From positions 1,116,001-1,180,000 of the forward strand of contig NC_014259.1 in assembly GCF_000196795.1 (NCBI RefSeq): 64,000 nt of DNA, written 5' to 3'. Under the pieces are notes generated by a model. It had not been told where the DNA came from and ran no database searches. It saw only the letters and a program-made list of their open reading frames with translations. Positions 24,238-33,890 of this stretch are shown in pieces. The translations under genes were made by a program, and so were the position numbers. Positions within the stretch are counted from its first letter, which is position 1, and each line of letters starts with the position of its first letter. The DNA is from Acinetobacter oleivorans DR1 (GTDB lineage: Bacteria > Pseudomonadota > Gammaproteobacteria > Pseudomonadales > Moraxellaceae).

Positions 24238-26130
24238 ATGAGCTTAATGAAGTCAGTTGTTTTAGTTTTTGCCTCTTTGGCAGTGAATACTGCATATTCA
24301 GCAGATATAAATCCATCTATTCAAAAATATTGGTCAATTGCAGAACAGAAAAACTTAGATCAAGACATTACATGGCAAAGGCTCATGTATGCCAATAAAG
24401 ACCATAAAAGTGATGTCACTTATTCTGGCTATTTCATGTCGGAAAATGGGAAAAATAATTTAAAAGAAGAACTGAAAGCTGACATCTCGGCATTATTCAT
24501 GCCTGCTCAAGATAATCAGTCGATTCGCTGTAAATTTCCAGCACGCAGTCAATGGCTCATACAAAAAGTAGGCATTCAAGAAAGTGAATTGCCTCAAGTG
24601 AAGTGTTCAGAATTTGAAAACTGGATTGGGCAGATTAAGCCTCATAAAGCGACATTAATTTATGCGACAGATTTTATGGGCAATCCGAGCTCCATGTTTG
24701 GGCATACTTTATTGCGTTTAGACCCGAAAGATCAGCAACAATTAAATTTAGTTTCCTACGCTGTAAATTATGCAGCAACTGTGGCTGGAAACGACAACTG
24801 GTCATATGCATGGAAAGGCTTAACAGGGCAATATCCGGGTGAATATTCACTGATGCCTTATTACCGTAAAGTAAAAGAGTACGGCGATTTTGAAAGCCGT
24901 GATTTATGGGAATATGAGCTAAATTTAACACCTGAAGAAACACGGTTTTTAGTAAGCCATATTTGGGAAATGCAACATGTGAGTTTTCCTTATTACTTTG
25001 TGAGTGATAACTGCGCCTATCGATTGTTAGGGTTAGTTGATTTAGTAAAACCTGAGTCTCACCTGCAAGAGAAATTCACTCATGCTTCCATCCCGATGGA
25101 AACCATTAAATCGATGCAGCAGCAAGGGCTCACCAAAGCTCCTGTATATCGACCAGCTTTGGAAACCCAATTATTGGCCCAAGCTCATCAGCATGGTGCC
25201 TCATTAGCAAAAGTGGCCCATCAAATTGCGATGATGCCCACTCAGCAGTCTTCTCAGATTTTAAAATCATTTAGTGAGCAAGATCAGGCTAAAATTTTAG
25301 AGATGGCTTATGATGATTTATATCTTCAATTTACGAGCCGTAAAATAGAAGAAAGCGTTGCTCAGCCACAGTTGCGCCAGCTTTTAGCACTCAGAAGCCA
25401 GATTGATTTAGACAAACAGCGTCAAGAACCTAAAAGACCAACAAAAGAGCCAACTCAAGGTCACAATGCACGTAATATTTCAGTCAAAGCAGGCGAGGTT
25501 CAAGGAGAAAAGTTTATCGAAATTGGTCATCGCCAAGCCTATCATGACTTGATAGATCCTCAAGGCGGATATCGTGCGGGAACTCAATTACTCTTTTTAA
25601 ATGGTAATGCACAGTGGAGAAATGACCATTTAAAATTAGAACGTCTTGATGTGTTAGAAGTAAATTCTTATAACCCGATTCAACCTTTTAAAACACCGCT
25701 GAGTTGGGGATTTAATTTAGGTTGGCGTCAGGAAGCGATTCATGATGGTACTTTTAGTGAAGAAAAACAGCATGGTGTAGCGAATTTTAATGCTCAGGTT
25801 GGATATAGCTTTGCTGACTATGAGCGCAAACATGTTTGCTATGGGCAACTACAAACCTACCTACAAGCAGGTTCAAATCTTGATAAAGGGTGGCGTGTGG
25901 GAATGGGCCCAACTTTAGGTTGTATGAATCAGTGGTTTGAACACTTCAACTCTGTGGTGCAAATTGAATTGCCGTATTGGGAAGACCAAAACCAATGGAA
26001 TTTGAGAGTAAATACTCAGTGGCAATATGTGATTAATAGTAATAATACCGTTCGATTAAACTGGGATTATGAACAACAGAATCATCGAGATTGGATGAAA
26101 TCAAGTCTAGGATATGTTTGGTTCTTTTAA
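24238..26130 (+). CDS. DUF4105 exported protein (Lnb-type N-acyltransferase-like domain)
   Basis: A protein of about 630 aa with a signal peptide (residues 1-22, ending AYS). Around residues 130-290 it has the DUF4105 core: ATDFMGNPSSMFGHTLLRL, then much later VSDNCAYRLLGLVD, with the His and Cys expected for this papain-like fold related to Lnb lipoprotein acyltransferases. The C-terminal 200 residues alternate short beta strands rich in Trp, Gln and Asn and end in Trp-Phe-Phe, suggesting an outer-membrane beta-barrel. The start could be TTG 24235, ATG 24238 or ATG 24247. No partner gene is adjacent. Confidence 0.85.
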   Translation: MSLMKSVVLVFASLAVNTAYSADINPSIQKYWSIAEQKNLDQDITWQRLMYANKDHKSDVTYSGYFMSENGKNNLKEELKADISALFMPAQDNQSIRCKFPARSQWLIQKVGIQESELPQVKCSEFENWIGQIKPHKATLIYATDFMGNPSSMFGHTLLRLDPKDQQQLNLVSYAVNYAATVAGNDNWSYAWKGLTGQYPGEYSLMPYYRKVKEYGDFESRDLWEYELNLTPEETRFLVSHIWEMQHVSFPYYFVSDNCAYRLLGLVDLVKPESHLQEKFTHASIPMETIKSMQQQGLTKAPVYRPALETQLLAQAHQHGASLAKVAHQIAMMPTQQSSQILKSFSEQDQAKILEMAYDDLYLQFTSRKIEESVAQPQLRQLLALRSQIDLDKQRQEPKRPTKEPTQGHNARNISVKAGEVQGEKFIEIGHRQAYHDLIDPQGGYRAGTQLLFLNGNAQWRNDHLKLERLDVLEVNSYNPIQPFKTPLSWGFNLGWRQEAIHDGTFSEEKQHGVANFNAQVGYSFADYERKHVCYGQLQTYLQAGSNLDKGWRVGMGPTLGCMNQWFEHFNSVVQIELPYWEDQNQWNLRVNTQWQYVINSNNTVRLNWDYEQQNHRDWMKSSLGYVWFF

Positions 26131-26144
26131 ATAGCATTACGAAT

Positions 26145-26185
26145 AAAAAAAGGGAAAAATGAACGAAATCATTTCTCCCTTTTTT
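26145..26185. terminator. Bidirectional terminator between DUF4105 gene and blaADC
   Basis: A long stem (AAAAAAGGG-AAAATGA against TCATTT-TCCCTTTTTT, one mismatch) between converging genes. Confidence 0.8.
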
Positions 26186-26199
26186 GTTTTAGCAAAAGA

Positions 26200-27351
26200 T
26201 TATTTCTTTATTGCATTCAATACTGCATACGCTGCTTTAATGCGTTCTTCATTCGGAATACGTTTATTGGTTAACATAACTAAACCAATATTTTCTTTTG
26301 GAATAAACACAACACAGGTTCCAAAACCGTTGGTTGAACCAGTTTTGTGGAACATCTTAACTGAAGGTTCTTTTGAAATAGCAGTCACTTTATTAGGCTT
26401 CATCACGATTTGTTCTGAATTACTGTCTAATAAAGTCTGTAACGGTGCTGGATAAGAGAACTCTTCCCAACCTAATGCTTGATACATCGTGCCTACTTGG
26501 TAGAAACCTTTATGTGTTTCATTAATTGCGCGTTGAATATCTGCCGGATATTTCTGTGGATTTAGATTGGCATTAACGAAACTCAGCATATCCGGTAAGG
26601 TCGATTTAACGCCGTATGCAGGTGCATCTAGCGGGCCGGGGTTAACTCGAATCGGCTGATTTTCTTGGTTATAGCCAAATGCATAGTTTTGCATTTGAGT
26701 TTTAGGCACATTTACATAGCTATGTTTTAAGCCAAGATCTGGAAAAATGGTTTTTTCTAAGACTTGGTCAAAAGGTTTATTCATAGACAAAGCAACAACT
26801 TTTCCAAATAAACCAATGCTTGGATTTGAATATTGTCGATATTCACCGATTGAGTTTTTAGGCTTCCAGTCTTTGAAAAAAGTTAAAACTTGCTGATCTG
26901 TTTTGACTTCATCTGGAAACTGTAAGCCAAGGTTGCCACTTGTATAGGTCGCAAGTTGAAGTAAATTAACTTGGTCAATCGGTGTGTTTTTTAATTCTTT
27001 CCAATATTTTCCGGGTGTGTCTTTAAAAGAAATTGTTCCTTTTGTTTTGGCATATCCACCTGCTGTAGCGGTAAATAATTTACTGACTGAACCGAGCTCA
27101 AAAATGGTACTGCTATTTACGACTTTTTTATCTTGAACGGATTGTAGACCATAATATGTTTCATACTTTTTATTATTTTGGATGACGCCAACCGCCATAC
27201 CGGGTACATCATATTTTTCTAATAACGGTTTAAAATTTTGATCAACCAGTTTCTTAATTTCTTGCTCTTTTGGTGTATTCCCTGCATAAATTGAGGTATT
27301 AAAAATAAAAAGAGGGGATAAAAGTAAGCAAGAAATTTTGTTAAATCGCAT
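26200..27351 (-). CDS. blaADC: Class C beta-lactamase, ADC family (AmpC)
   Basis: A 383-aa periplasmic cephalosporinase with a signal peptide (cut after IYA, residue 23). The active-site motifs of class C enzymes are intact: SVSK at 88-91, YSN near 174-176 and KTG near 336. The sequence is close to chromosomal Acinetobacter-derived cephalosporinases but differs from the A. baumannii form I remember at scattered positions, which suggests a related species. No insertion sequence lies upstream (27352-27500), so it has its native promoter and not an ISAba1 promoter. It is a single gene, divergent from nothing and followed by a bidirectional terminator. Confidence 0.97.
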   Translation of the reverse strand: MRFNKISCLLLSPLFIFNTSIYAGNTPKEQEIKKLVDQNFKPLLEKYDVPGMAVGVIQNNKKYETYYGLQSVQDKKVVNSSTIFELGSVSKLFTATAGGYAKTKGTISFKDTPGKYWKELKNTPIDQVNLLQLATYTSGNLGLQFPDEVKTDQQVLTFFKDWKPKNSIGEYRQYSNPSIGLFGKVVALSMNKPFDQVLEKTIFPDLGLKHSYVNVPKTQMQNYAFGYNQENQPIRVNPGPLDAPAYGVKSTLPDMLSFVNANLNPQKYPADIQRAINETHKGFYQVGTMYQALGWEEFSYPAPLQTLLDSNSEQIVMKPNKVTAISKEPSVKMFHKTGSTNGFGTCVVFIPKENIGLVMLTNKRIPNEERIKAAYAVLNAIKK

Positions 27352-27454
27352 GATTAACTCATAAATTATTTAAAATTAAAGATGTGTACTTTTATAACAA
27401 AAATCACATAATTTGATTGTTATGTTTTATAGAGTAAGTGCTTTATCTAAATAT

Positions 27455-27484
27455 AAAAAAAGCCCAACTGAGTCGGGCTTTTTT
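27455..27484 (-). terminator. Terminator of folE
   Basis: AAAAAGCCC ... GGGCTTTTTT stem with an inner ACT/AGT pairing, 16 bp after the folE stop; T-run on the minus strand. Confidence 0.85.
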
Positions 27485-27499
27485 GCAGTAGTTACCAGA

Positions 27500-28054
27500 T
27501 TAGTAGCTTTCTGGTACTGCACTTAAGAATTCTCGGCGTGCTTCTTTGTCAGTTTTAAAATCTCCGACAAAAGAAACTGTACGAGTTGTAGATTCCTGTT
27601 TACCTACACCACGCATCATCATACACATATGTGCTGAATCGATAACGACAGCCACACCACGTGCGCTAGTCACTTCAGCTACAGCTTCAGCGATTTGCTG
27701 AGTTAAATTTTCTTGAATTTGCAAACGACGAGCAAACATCTCGGTAATACGTGCAAATTTAGATAAGCCAAGAACTTTGCCTTCTGGTAAATAGGCAACA
27801 TGAACACGGCCATAGAACGGAAGGAGATGATGTTCGCAAAGCGAATAGAATTCAATATTCTTCACCAATACCATTTCATGGTTATCTGATGGGAAAACAG
27901 CATTATTGGTGACTTCTTCTAAAGTTTTACTATAGCCAGAAGTTAAATATGAAAAAGCTTTAGCCGCACGCACAGGCGTATCTTTAAGGCCGGGACGATT
28001 AAGGTCTTCACCGACGGCAGTCAGAATGTTTGCGTACGATTGCTGCATTGACAT
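27500..28054 (-). CDS. folE: GTP cyclohydrolase I FolE
   Basis: A 184-aa enzyme that opens GTP to dihydroneopterin triphosphate, the first step of tetrahydrofolate synthesis. The zinc site is visible as CEHHLLPFYGRVHVAYLPEGKV and the later Cys in HMCMMMRGV; the family ending SFVGDF is near the C-terminus. Length is standard for the short bacterial form. It is divergent from xdhA, with 254 bp between. Confidence 0.98.
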   Translation of the reverse strand: MSMQQSYANILTAVGEDLNRPGLKDTPVRAAKAFSYLTSGYSKTLEEVTNNAVFPSDNHEMVLVKNIEFYSLCEHHLLPFYGRVHVAYLPEGKVLGLSKFARITEMFARRLQIQENLTQQIAEAVAEVTSARGVAVVIDSAHMCMMMRGVGKQESTTRTVSFVGDFKTDKEARREFLSAVPESY

Positions 28055-28265
28055 AAGGCGTATAAATTTACTCTATTAGACAAGCTCGGCATTGTATCAG
28101 AAACATGCCCTGATGTTCATAACTCGTCGCACTATATTTATCCTGTTCGGCACGCATTAGATAAATGGTGAATAAATTTCATGTTTTTTATCGTTAATAG
28201 TCAATTATTTGAGCATGAAATGTGCAACTAATAGAGGTAAGTTATAAATGATCGCCTGATGGCAT

Positions 28266-28281
28266 CATATTTGCAAATATG
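28266..28281. promoter_or_regulatory. 16-bp perfect palindrome upstream of xdhA
   Basis: CATATTTGCAAATATG at 28266-28281, 27 bp before the xdhA ATG. A possible -10 (TACTAT, 28285-28290) follows directly, so the palindrome would occupy the promoter spacer, a usual repressor position. The -35 is weak. Confidence 0.5.
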
Positions 28282-28308
28282 CCGTACTATAGAGCATAAG
28301 GATAAAAC

Positions 28309-29808
28309 ATGTCAGAACGTCCAATCACCTTTTTTTTTCGTGGTAGTCAGCAACAAGTAGAAAATGTATTACCCACCATGACAGTCTTACAATTCTTGCG
28401 AGAATATACTCAATCGGGTAAGACTCGGCAGACTGGTACAAAAGAGGGCTGTGCTGAGGGCGATTGTGGTGCATGTACAGTAGTGATTGGTGAGTTGGTC
28501 AATGATAATCTGCAATTGCGCAGTGTGAATGCGTGTATTCAGTTTTTACCGACTTTAGATGGTAAAGCCCTATTTATAGTAGAAGATCTGCATAATTTAT
28601 TGCCTACACAAGATGGAACACTTCACCCAGTACAACAGGCAATGGTGGATATGCATGGTTCACAATGTGGTTTTTGTACGCCCGGTTTTATCATGTCCTT
28701 ATGGTCAATGTACGAAAATGAACAACATTCTCCAAGCAAAGATAAAATCAGTGATTATCTTTCTGGAAACTTGTGTCGCTGTACAGGCTATCGCCCTATT
28801 TTAGATGCAGCACAAAAAGCATATGACTATCCGCGTGTTTTATTAAACCGTCAAAAAATAATTGATGTATTAAAAGAGATCAAAACATTACCTGCATTAC
28901 ATTTAAATGATCATGGTCAACAATTCTTTGCACCAAAGACTTTGCTGGATTTTGCCGCATTACGTTTGCAGTTACCGCAAGCACGGATTGTTGCAGGTAG
29001 TACAGATGTCGGTTTGTGGGTAACAAAGCAGGGCCGTGATTTGGGCGATATGCTTTATATTGGTCAGGTGGAAGAGCTGAAAAAGATTGTAGTCACAGAC
29101 CATACTTTAACGATTGGGGCAAATGTCAGTTTGAGTGATGCACTCATCAAAATTTCAGAGTTTTATCCTGACTTTCAAGAATTACAGCGTCGTTTTGCTT
29201 CTATGCCGATTAAAAATGCAGGAACCCTAGGTGGAAATATTGCCAATGGTTCGCCTATTGGTGACTCAATGCCAGCATTAATTACGCTAGGTACACAATT
29301 GATTTTGCGTGTAGGTGAGCAGACTCGTGAAATCGCCTTGGAAGACTTTTATCTCGATTATCAAAAAACTGCATTACAGCTTGGTGAGTTTGTTGAGGCG
29401 ATTGTTATTCCGCTTCGCGAAGGACAGACGCGTTTTAAATTTGCTAGCTATAAAATTGCTAAACGTTTTGAGCAAGATATTTCTGCGGTATGTGCGGCCA
29501 TTTCATGTGAGTTAGATACTTATCATGTCGCTCACAATGTCAGAATTGCTTTTGGTGGCATGGCTGCTATTCCCAAACGTGCAAAATATGCAGAAGCCAT
29601 ATTGGAAGGTCAGCAACTTACAGCAGAATTGATAGCTAAGGCTCAAGAGGCATTATCGCAAGACTATCAACCTTTAGATGATGGACGTGCTAGCTCGGCA
29701 TATCGGTTACACGTCGCGAAAAACTGTTTACAGCGTTTTTATGTAGAAAAAGTCCTGTCTCAAGCGATTACTCGTGTGAATGACTTGATTGCTATGGTGG
29801 AGATCTAA
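28309..29808 (+). CDS. xdhA: Xanthine dehydrogenase small subunit XdhA
   Basis: A 499-aa subunit carrying two [2Fe-2S] clusters and FAD. The N-terminal ferredoxin-type cluster uses Cys48, Cys53 and Cys56 (KEGCAEGDCGAC) and a fourth Cys; the second cluster has CGFCTPG (about 117-123) and CRCTGY (about 152-157). The FAD-binding domain follows from about 200 (VAGSTDVGLW, then GGNIANGSPIGDSMPAL). It passes electrons from the molybdenum subunit to NAD+. First gene of xdhABC, with the large subunit starting 1 bp after its stop. Confidence 0.97.
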   Translation: MSERPITFFFRGSQQQVENVLPTMTVLQFLREYTQSGKTRQTGTKEGCAEGDCGACTVVIGELVNDNLQLRSVNACIQFLPTLDGKALFIVEDLHNLLPTQDGTLHPVQQAMVDMHGSQCGFCTPGFIMSLWSMYENEQHSPSKDKISDYLSGNLCRCTGYRPILDAAQKAYDYPRVLLNRQKIIDVLKEIKTLPALHLNDHGQQFFAPKTLLDFAALRLQLPQARIVAGSTDVGLWVTKQGRDLGDMLYIGQVEELKKIVVTDHTLTIGANVSLSDALIKISEFYPDFQELQRRFASMPIKNAGTLGGNIANGSPIGDSMPALITLGTQLILRVGEQTREIALEDFYLDYQKTALQLGEFVEAIVIPLREGQTRFKFASYKIAKRFEQDISAVCAAISCELDTYHVAHNVRIAFGGMAAIPKRAKYAEAILEGQQLTAELIAKAQEALSQDYQPLDDGRASSAYRLHVAKNCLQRFYVEKVLSQAITRVNDLIAMVEI

Positions 29809-29809
29809 C

Positions 29810-32185
29810 ATGAACCAAACCATTGACTTAAGAGTTTCTAAAAAATCCGCTAAAGCAGGCGACTCGATTCCACACGAGAGCGCCCATTTACATGTGACTG
29901 GGCAGGCGACCTATATCGATGATTTACCTGAGCTTGAAAATACATTGCATCTGGCTGTCGGTTTTTCGAATTGTGCCAAAGGTAAAATTATTAAATTTGA
30001 TTTGGATGCAGTACGTCTGGCTGATGGTGTCCATGCAGTTTTTTCGGCAAAGGATATTGATGTTGAAAATAATTGGGGATCAATTGTAAAAGATGACCCA
30101 ATTTTTGCCGAAGATCAGGTCGAATTTTATGGACAAGCCTTATTTGTGGTCGTGGCCGAGAGTTATCAGCAAGCCCGTCAGGCAGTTCGCTTGGCAAAAA
30201 TTGAGTATGTGCCTGAAACCCCGATTTTAACGATTCAAGATGCAATTGAAAAAGAATCGTGGGTGTTACCGCCTGTTGAATTTAGCCATGGTGAAGTTGA
30301 GCAAGCATTTCAAAACGCAGCCCATCAACTTTCTGGAACCATTGAGCTGGGTGGGCAAGAGCATTTTTATCTTGAAGGTCAGATTTCCTATGCGATTCCA
30401 CAAGAAAATCAGAGCTTAAAAGTCTATTGCTCGACACAACATCCAACCGAAATGCAGCTGCTGATTTGTCATGCATTAGGCATGAATATGCATCAGGTCA
30501 GTGTGGAAAGTCGCCGTATGGGTGGTGGTTTTGGCGGTAAAGAGTCGCAGTCGGCACAGTGGGCATGCATTGCATCTTTGGCAGCACAGAAAACAGGCCG
30601 GCCGTGTAAATTACGTTTAGATCGAGATGACGACATGAGTGCTACAGGCAAACGTCACGGTTTTGCTTATGAGTGGTCTGTAGCCTTTGATGACAGTGGT
30701 GTTCTGCAAGGCTTAAAGGTGCAATTGGCTTCAAACTGTGGTTTTTCGGCTGATCTTTCTGGGCCAGTAAATGAACGAGCAATTTGCCATATTGGTAACG
30801 CCTATTATTTAAATGCAGTTGAGCTACGTAACTTACGTTGTAAAACCAACACGGTGTCCAATACTGCATATCGTGGTTTTGGTGGACCGCAAGGCATGTT
30901 TGTCATTGAAAATATTATTTATGACATTGCTCGTTATTTAAGTTGTGACCCAGTTGAAATTCGTCAGCGCAATTTCTTTGCCGAGCAGTCCGGTGCTGGA
31001 CGTGACCGTATGCACTATGGGGCAGAAGTCCGTGATAATGTTGCGCCAAAATTGGTAGCCGAATTATTGCAAAGTAGTGATTATGCGAAACGCAAACAGC
31101 GCATTCATACTTTTAATCAGAACAATGACATCATTAAACGTGGTATTGCGTTAACCCCATTAATGTTTGGTATTTCGTTTAATGCCGTACATTACAATCA
31201 GGCGGGTGCACTGGTCTATGTATATATGGATGGTACTGTTTCTATCACCCATGGCGGTACAGAAATGGGACAGGGGTTATATACCAAAGTACGGCAGGTT
31301 GCTGCACATGAGTTGGGTTTACCAATCGATAGCGTTCGCTTAATTGCAACAGATACTTCTCGGGTTCCAAATACTTCAGCAACTGCAGCATCGAGTGGAG
31401 CAGATTTAAATGGTAAAGCTGTTCAAAATGCCTGTATTAAAATTCGTGGGCGTCTGGCAAAACTTGCAGCAGAAATAAGTGATAGTGATGCTGACCAAAT
31501 CCACTTTGAAGATAGTATGGTTTCAACAGCGAATGGTCATTCATGGACTTTTCCTGATTTGGTTCAACGGGCATATATGGCGCGTGTACAACTATGGGAC
31601 AGCGGTTTTTATAAAACACCAGAAATTCACTATGATCAGGTCAACCATTTAGGACGTCCATTTTTCTATTATGCTTATGGCGCAGCGGTCAGTGAGGTCG
31701 CACTAGATACCTTAACTGGGGAAATGAAAGTATTACGTGCCGATATTTTGCATGATGTTGGACGGTCAATTAACCCTGCAATTGATATAGGGCAAATTGA
31801 GGGTGGTTTTGTTCAAGGGATGGGATGGCTCACGATAGAAGAGTTATATTGGCAGCCACAAGGACCACACGCAGGGCGTTTGTTTACCCATGCACCTTCA
31901 ACTTACAAAATCCCGACCAGTGTGGACATTCCTCATATTTTTAATGTCAAACTGTTTGATAACCAAAATCAGGCAGACACCATCTACCGCTCCAAAGCAG
32001 TAGGTGAACCGCCATTTATGCTGGCATTATCTGTTTTCTCGGCAATTCGTCAGGCGGTACAGGCGGCTATTCCAGAAAATGCACCGCTCGTACTCAATGC
32101 TCCAGCAACTGCCGAAGAAATTTTACGCGCAATTGCGATTGGACGAGGACAAGCTTTGGCTGACCGCCCACAGGCTAAAATGTAG
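29810..32185 (+). CDS. xdhB: Xanthine dehydrogenase molybdopterin subunit XdhB
   Basis: A 791-aa subunit that oxidises hypoxanthine and xanthine to urate with a molybdenum cofactor. Visible motifs: GGQEHFYLE, RMGGGFGGKESQS, AYRGFGGPQGMFV and the C-terminal VGEPPFMLA, whose Glu is the catalytic base. The ATG at 29810 overlaps nothing and directly follows the xdhA stop; an in-frame start at 29789 inside xdhA is rejected. Second gene of the xdhABC operon. Confidence 0.97.
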   Translation: MNQTIDLRVSKKSAKAGDSIPHESAHLHVTGQATYIDDLPELENTLHLAVGFSNCAKGKIIKFDLDAVRLADGVHAVFSAKDIDVENNWGSIVKDDPIFAEDQVEFYGQALFVVVAESYQQARQAVRLAKIEYVPETPILTIQDAIEKESWVLPPVEFSHGEVEQAFQNAAHQLSGTIELGGQEHFYLEGQISYAIPQENQSLKVYCSTQHPTEMQLLICHALGMNMHQVSVESRRMGGGFGGKESQSAQWACIASLAAQKTGRPCKLRLDRDDDMSATGKRHGFAYEWSVAFDDSGVLQGLKVQLASNCGFSADLSGPVNERAICHIGNAYYLNAVELRNLRCKTNTVSNTAYRGFGGPQGMFVIENIIYDIARYLSCDPVEIRQRNFFAEQSGAGRDRMHYGAEVRDNVAPKLVAELLQSSDYAKRKQRIHTFNQNNDIIKRGIALTPLMFGISFNAVHYNQAGALVYVYMDGTVSITHGGTEMGQGLYTKVRQVAAHELGLPIDSVRLIATDTSRVPNTSATAASSGADLNGKAVQNACIKIRGRLAKLAAEISDSDADQIHFEDSMVSTANGHSWTFPDLVQRAYMARVQLWDSGFYKTPEIHYDQVNHLGRPFFYYAYGAAVSEVALDTLTGEMKVLRADILHDVGRSINPAIDIGQIEGGFVQGMGWLTIEELYWQPQGPHAGRLFTHAPSTYKIPTSVDIPHIFNVKLFDNQNQADTIYRSKAVGEPPFMLALSVFSAIRQAVQAAIPENAPLVLNAPATAEEILRAIAIGRGQALADRPQAKM

Positions 32186-32191
32186 AAGATT

Positions 32192-33175
32192 ATGCAACAT
32201 TTACAATGGTGGACTGATTTTGTAGCGTGGCAAGTCGATGCTCTGCCTATGGTATTGGTCACAGTGGTCCGCGCTGATGGTTCAACACCACGAGAAGTTG
32301 GTGCAACCATGTTATTGCGGTTTAATTTGCAACAGCAATGGCAGCAATCCGATACGATCGGTGGCGGGCATTTAGAATTTCAGGCTATTGATATTGCTAA
32401 AGCAATGTTAAAAGAAACGGGAACTTCTGTGAGGCGTATTGAACGCTTTAACCTCAGTGCGCGGCTGGGACAGTGTTGTGGCGGAGTAATGTGGTTATTG
32501 TTTGAAAAAATATCACCTACTGATATCACATCGCATTTATCTGCGAGTTTGCAAGCATGGCGAGGCGGAAAGCATATATGGCGTACCGTCTCACATCAAA
32601 ATGCATCCACTTGGCAGACTATGGATATAGAACAACACCTAAGTTTCGAGTTTCATTCTGGCAGTAGTGAAGAATGGCAATTTAGCCAGCAGATTCAATC
32701 TTATGCCATGCAAGTGCTGATTTGTGGAGCAGGGCATGTGGGGGAAGCAATTGTCCGTTGCTTATTGCCTATTGGTGTTCGGGTGAAATGGATTGATCCG
32801 CGTGATGATATTTTCCCATCAGATTTACTGGAACAGGTGCAATGTTTAACGACTGATACATTAGACGCCGAAATTGAGCATTTTGACCGTTCAGGTGCAG
32901 TTTTAATTTTAACTCATGATCATCAATTAGATTTGCAACTATGTTTTTCAGCCTTGAAACCTACGGCAAAACCATTTGCTTATGTTGGGATGATTGGCTC
33001 AAAAAGTAAAAGGGCTATTTTTGAAAAGCGTATGCAAATACGTGGTTATACCCCAGAAACATTCAAACGTTTGGTTTGCCCGATCGGGATAGAGAGGATT
33101 TCATCGAAACAACCTGCAACGATTGCCGTTGCAGTGGTTGCTCAATTATTACAGGTGTTTGATGTAAAAAAATGA
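32192..33175 (+). CDS. xdhC: Xanthine dehydrogenase accessory protein XdhC
   Basis: A 327-aa maturation factor that carries and sulfurates molybdenum cofactor for XdhB. The N-terminal XdhC/CoxI domain shows RADGSTPREVGATMLL, GGGHLEFQAI and the cysteine pair in LGQCCGGVMW; the C-terminal Rossmann domain begins LICGAGHVGEAIV. It starts 6 bp after xdhB and ends inside the shared terminator at 33166-33195. Guanine deaminase, often the next gene in other bacteria, is absent here. Confidence 0.96.
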   Translation: MQHLQWWTDFVAWQVDALPMVLVTVVRADGSTPREVGATMLLRFNLQQQWQQSDTIGGGHLEFQAIDIAKAMLKETGTSVRRIERFNLSARLGQCCGGVMWLLFEKISPTDITSHLSASLQAWRGGKHIWRTVSHQNASTWQTMDIEQHLSFEFHSGSSEEWQFSQQIQSYAMQVLICGAGHVGEAIVRCLLPIGVRVKWIDPRDDIFPSDLLEQVQCLTTDTLDAEIEHFDRSGAVLILTHDHQLDLQLCFSALKPTAKPFAYVGMIGSKSKRAIFEKRMQIRGYTPETFKRLVCPIGIERISSKQPATIAVAVVAQLLQVFDVKK

Positions 33176-33195
33176 TCCCAAAGGATCATTTTTTT
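33166..33195. terminator. Bidirectional terminator overlapping two stop codons
   Basis: AAAAAAATGATCC (33166-33178) pairs with GGATCATTTTTTT (33183-33195). It overlaps the ends of both xdhC and the converging smr gene. Confidence 0.88.
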
Positions 33196-33881
33196 TGTTC
33201 GAACTTTGGATTTTTTTCTGCACGTTTAAGCAGTACGAGAACGGCACCTGTACCACCTTGATTTTCTGGAGCACTTACAAATGCCAAAACATCGCGGTGT
33301 TGGCGTAGCCATCCGTTGACATAGGTTTTTAAGACCGCTTCAGGGCCTTTGCCATGCACAATTTTGATGACATTTTGATTTTCATCTTTTGCCATCTGAA
33401 TAATTTGTAAAACTGCGTCACGTGCTTGTTCAATGGTACAGCCGTGTAAATCTACAGCTTCAAACCAACGCATCTTGCCTGCTTTTAAATCTTCAAAAAC
33501 CTTATGTTGAAGAGTCGCAATGCGATAGCTTAACGTTGCTTGACTTGCGACAGGATTTAAAGCAGCTTGTGTATCAGATAGTTCGGCATGCTCAGTGTCA
33601 CGGCCACCTTCGGCAGCTGCACGTTTAGCTAATGTTTGAGCATCAACTTTTCTGGCGCGAGGAACTCTTACATCAGCAATATTACTATTATTGATGGGTT
33701 TAACACCTGCTACAGCGCTTTGAAACAGATTTGCATTTTCCAATTCTTCAGACTCAGCCTGAGGTTGTTTTGTCTCAGGCTGACTTGCGATTTTGCTTGA
33801 ATGAGGATTGGAGATTTGCTTTTTAAATTGCTTCAATAACTTTTGCTGCTCTTTAGAAAGCGATGAATCTTTATTACTCAT
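33186..33881 (-). CDS. Smr-domain protein
   Basis: A 231-aa protein. The C-terminal Smr domain (about 145-220) is recognised by VDLHGCTIEQARDAVLQ, KIVHGKGPEAVL and the later strand AFVSAPENQGGTGAVLVLL; the Leu-Asp-Leu-His-Gly and His-Gly-Lys-Gly motifs are those of MutS2-type and SmrA/B nucleases. The N-terminal half is charged and low in order. It begins 9 bp after trpC and is probably part of the trpGDC transcript. Probable role: RNA or DNA endonuclease; SmrA/B paralogues cleave mRNA at collided ribosomes, but which role applies is unclear. Confidence 0.9.
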   Translation of the reverse strand: MSNKDSSLSKEQQKLLKQFKKQISNPHSSKIASQPETKQPQAESEELENANLFQSAVAGVKPINNSNIADVRVPRARKVDAQTLAKRAAAEGGRDTEHAELSDTQAALNPVASQATLSYRIATLQHKVFEDLKAGKMRWFEAVDLHGCTIEQARDAVLQIIQMAKDENQNVIKIVHGKGPEAVLKTYVNGWLRQHRDVLAFVSAPENQGGTGAVLVLLKRAEKNPKFEQKK

Positions 33882-33890
33882 ATATCTTCA

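Noticed and set aside
27352..27454. Insertion sequence or ISAba1-type promoter upstream of blaADC
   Set aside because: No inverted repeats or transposase remnants are seen; only AT-rich native DNA.
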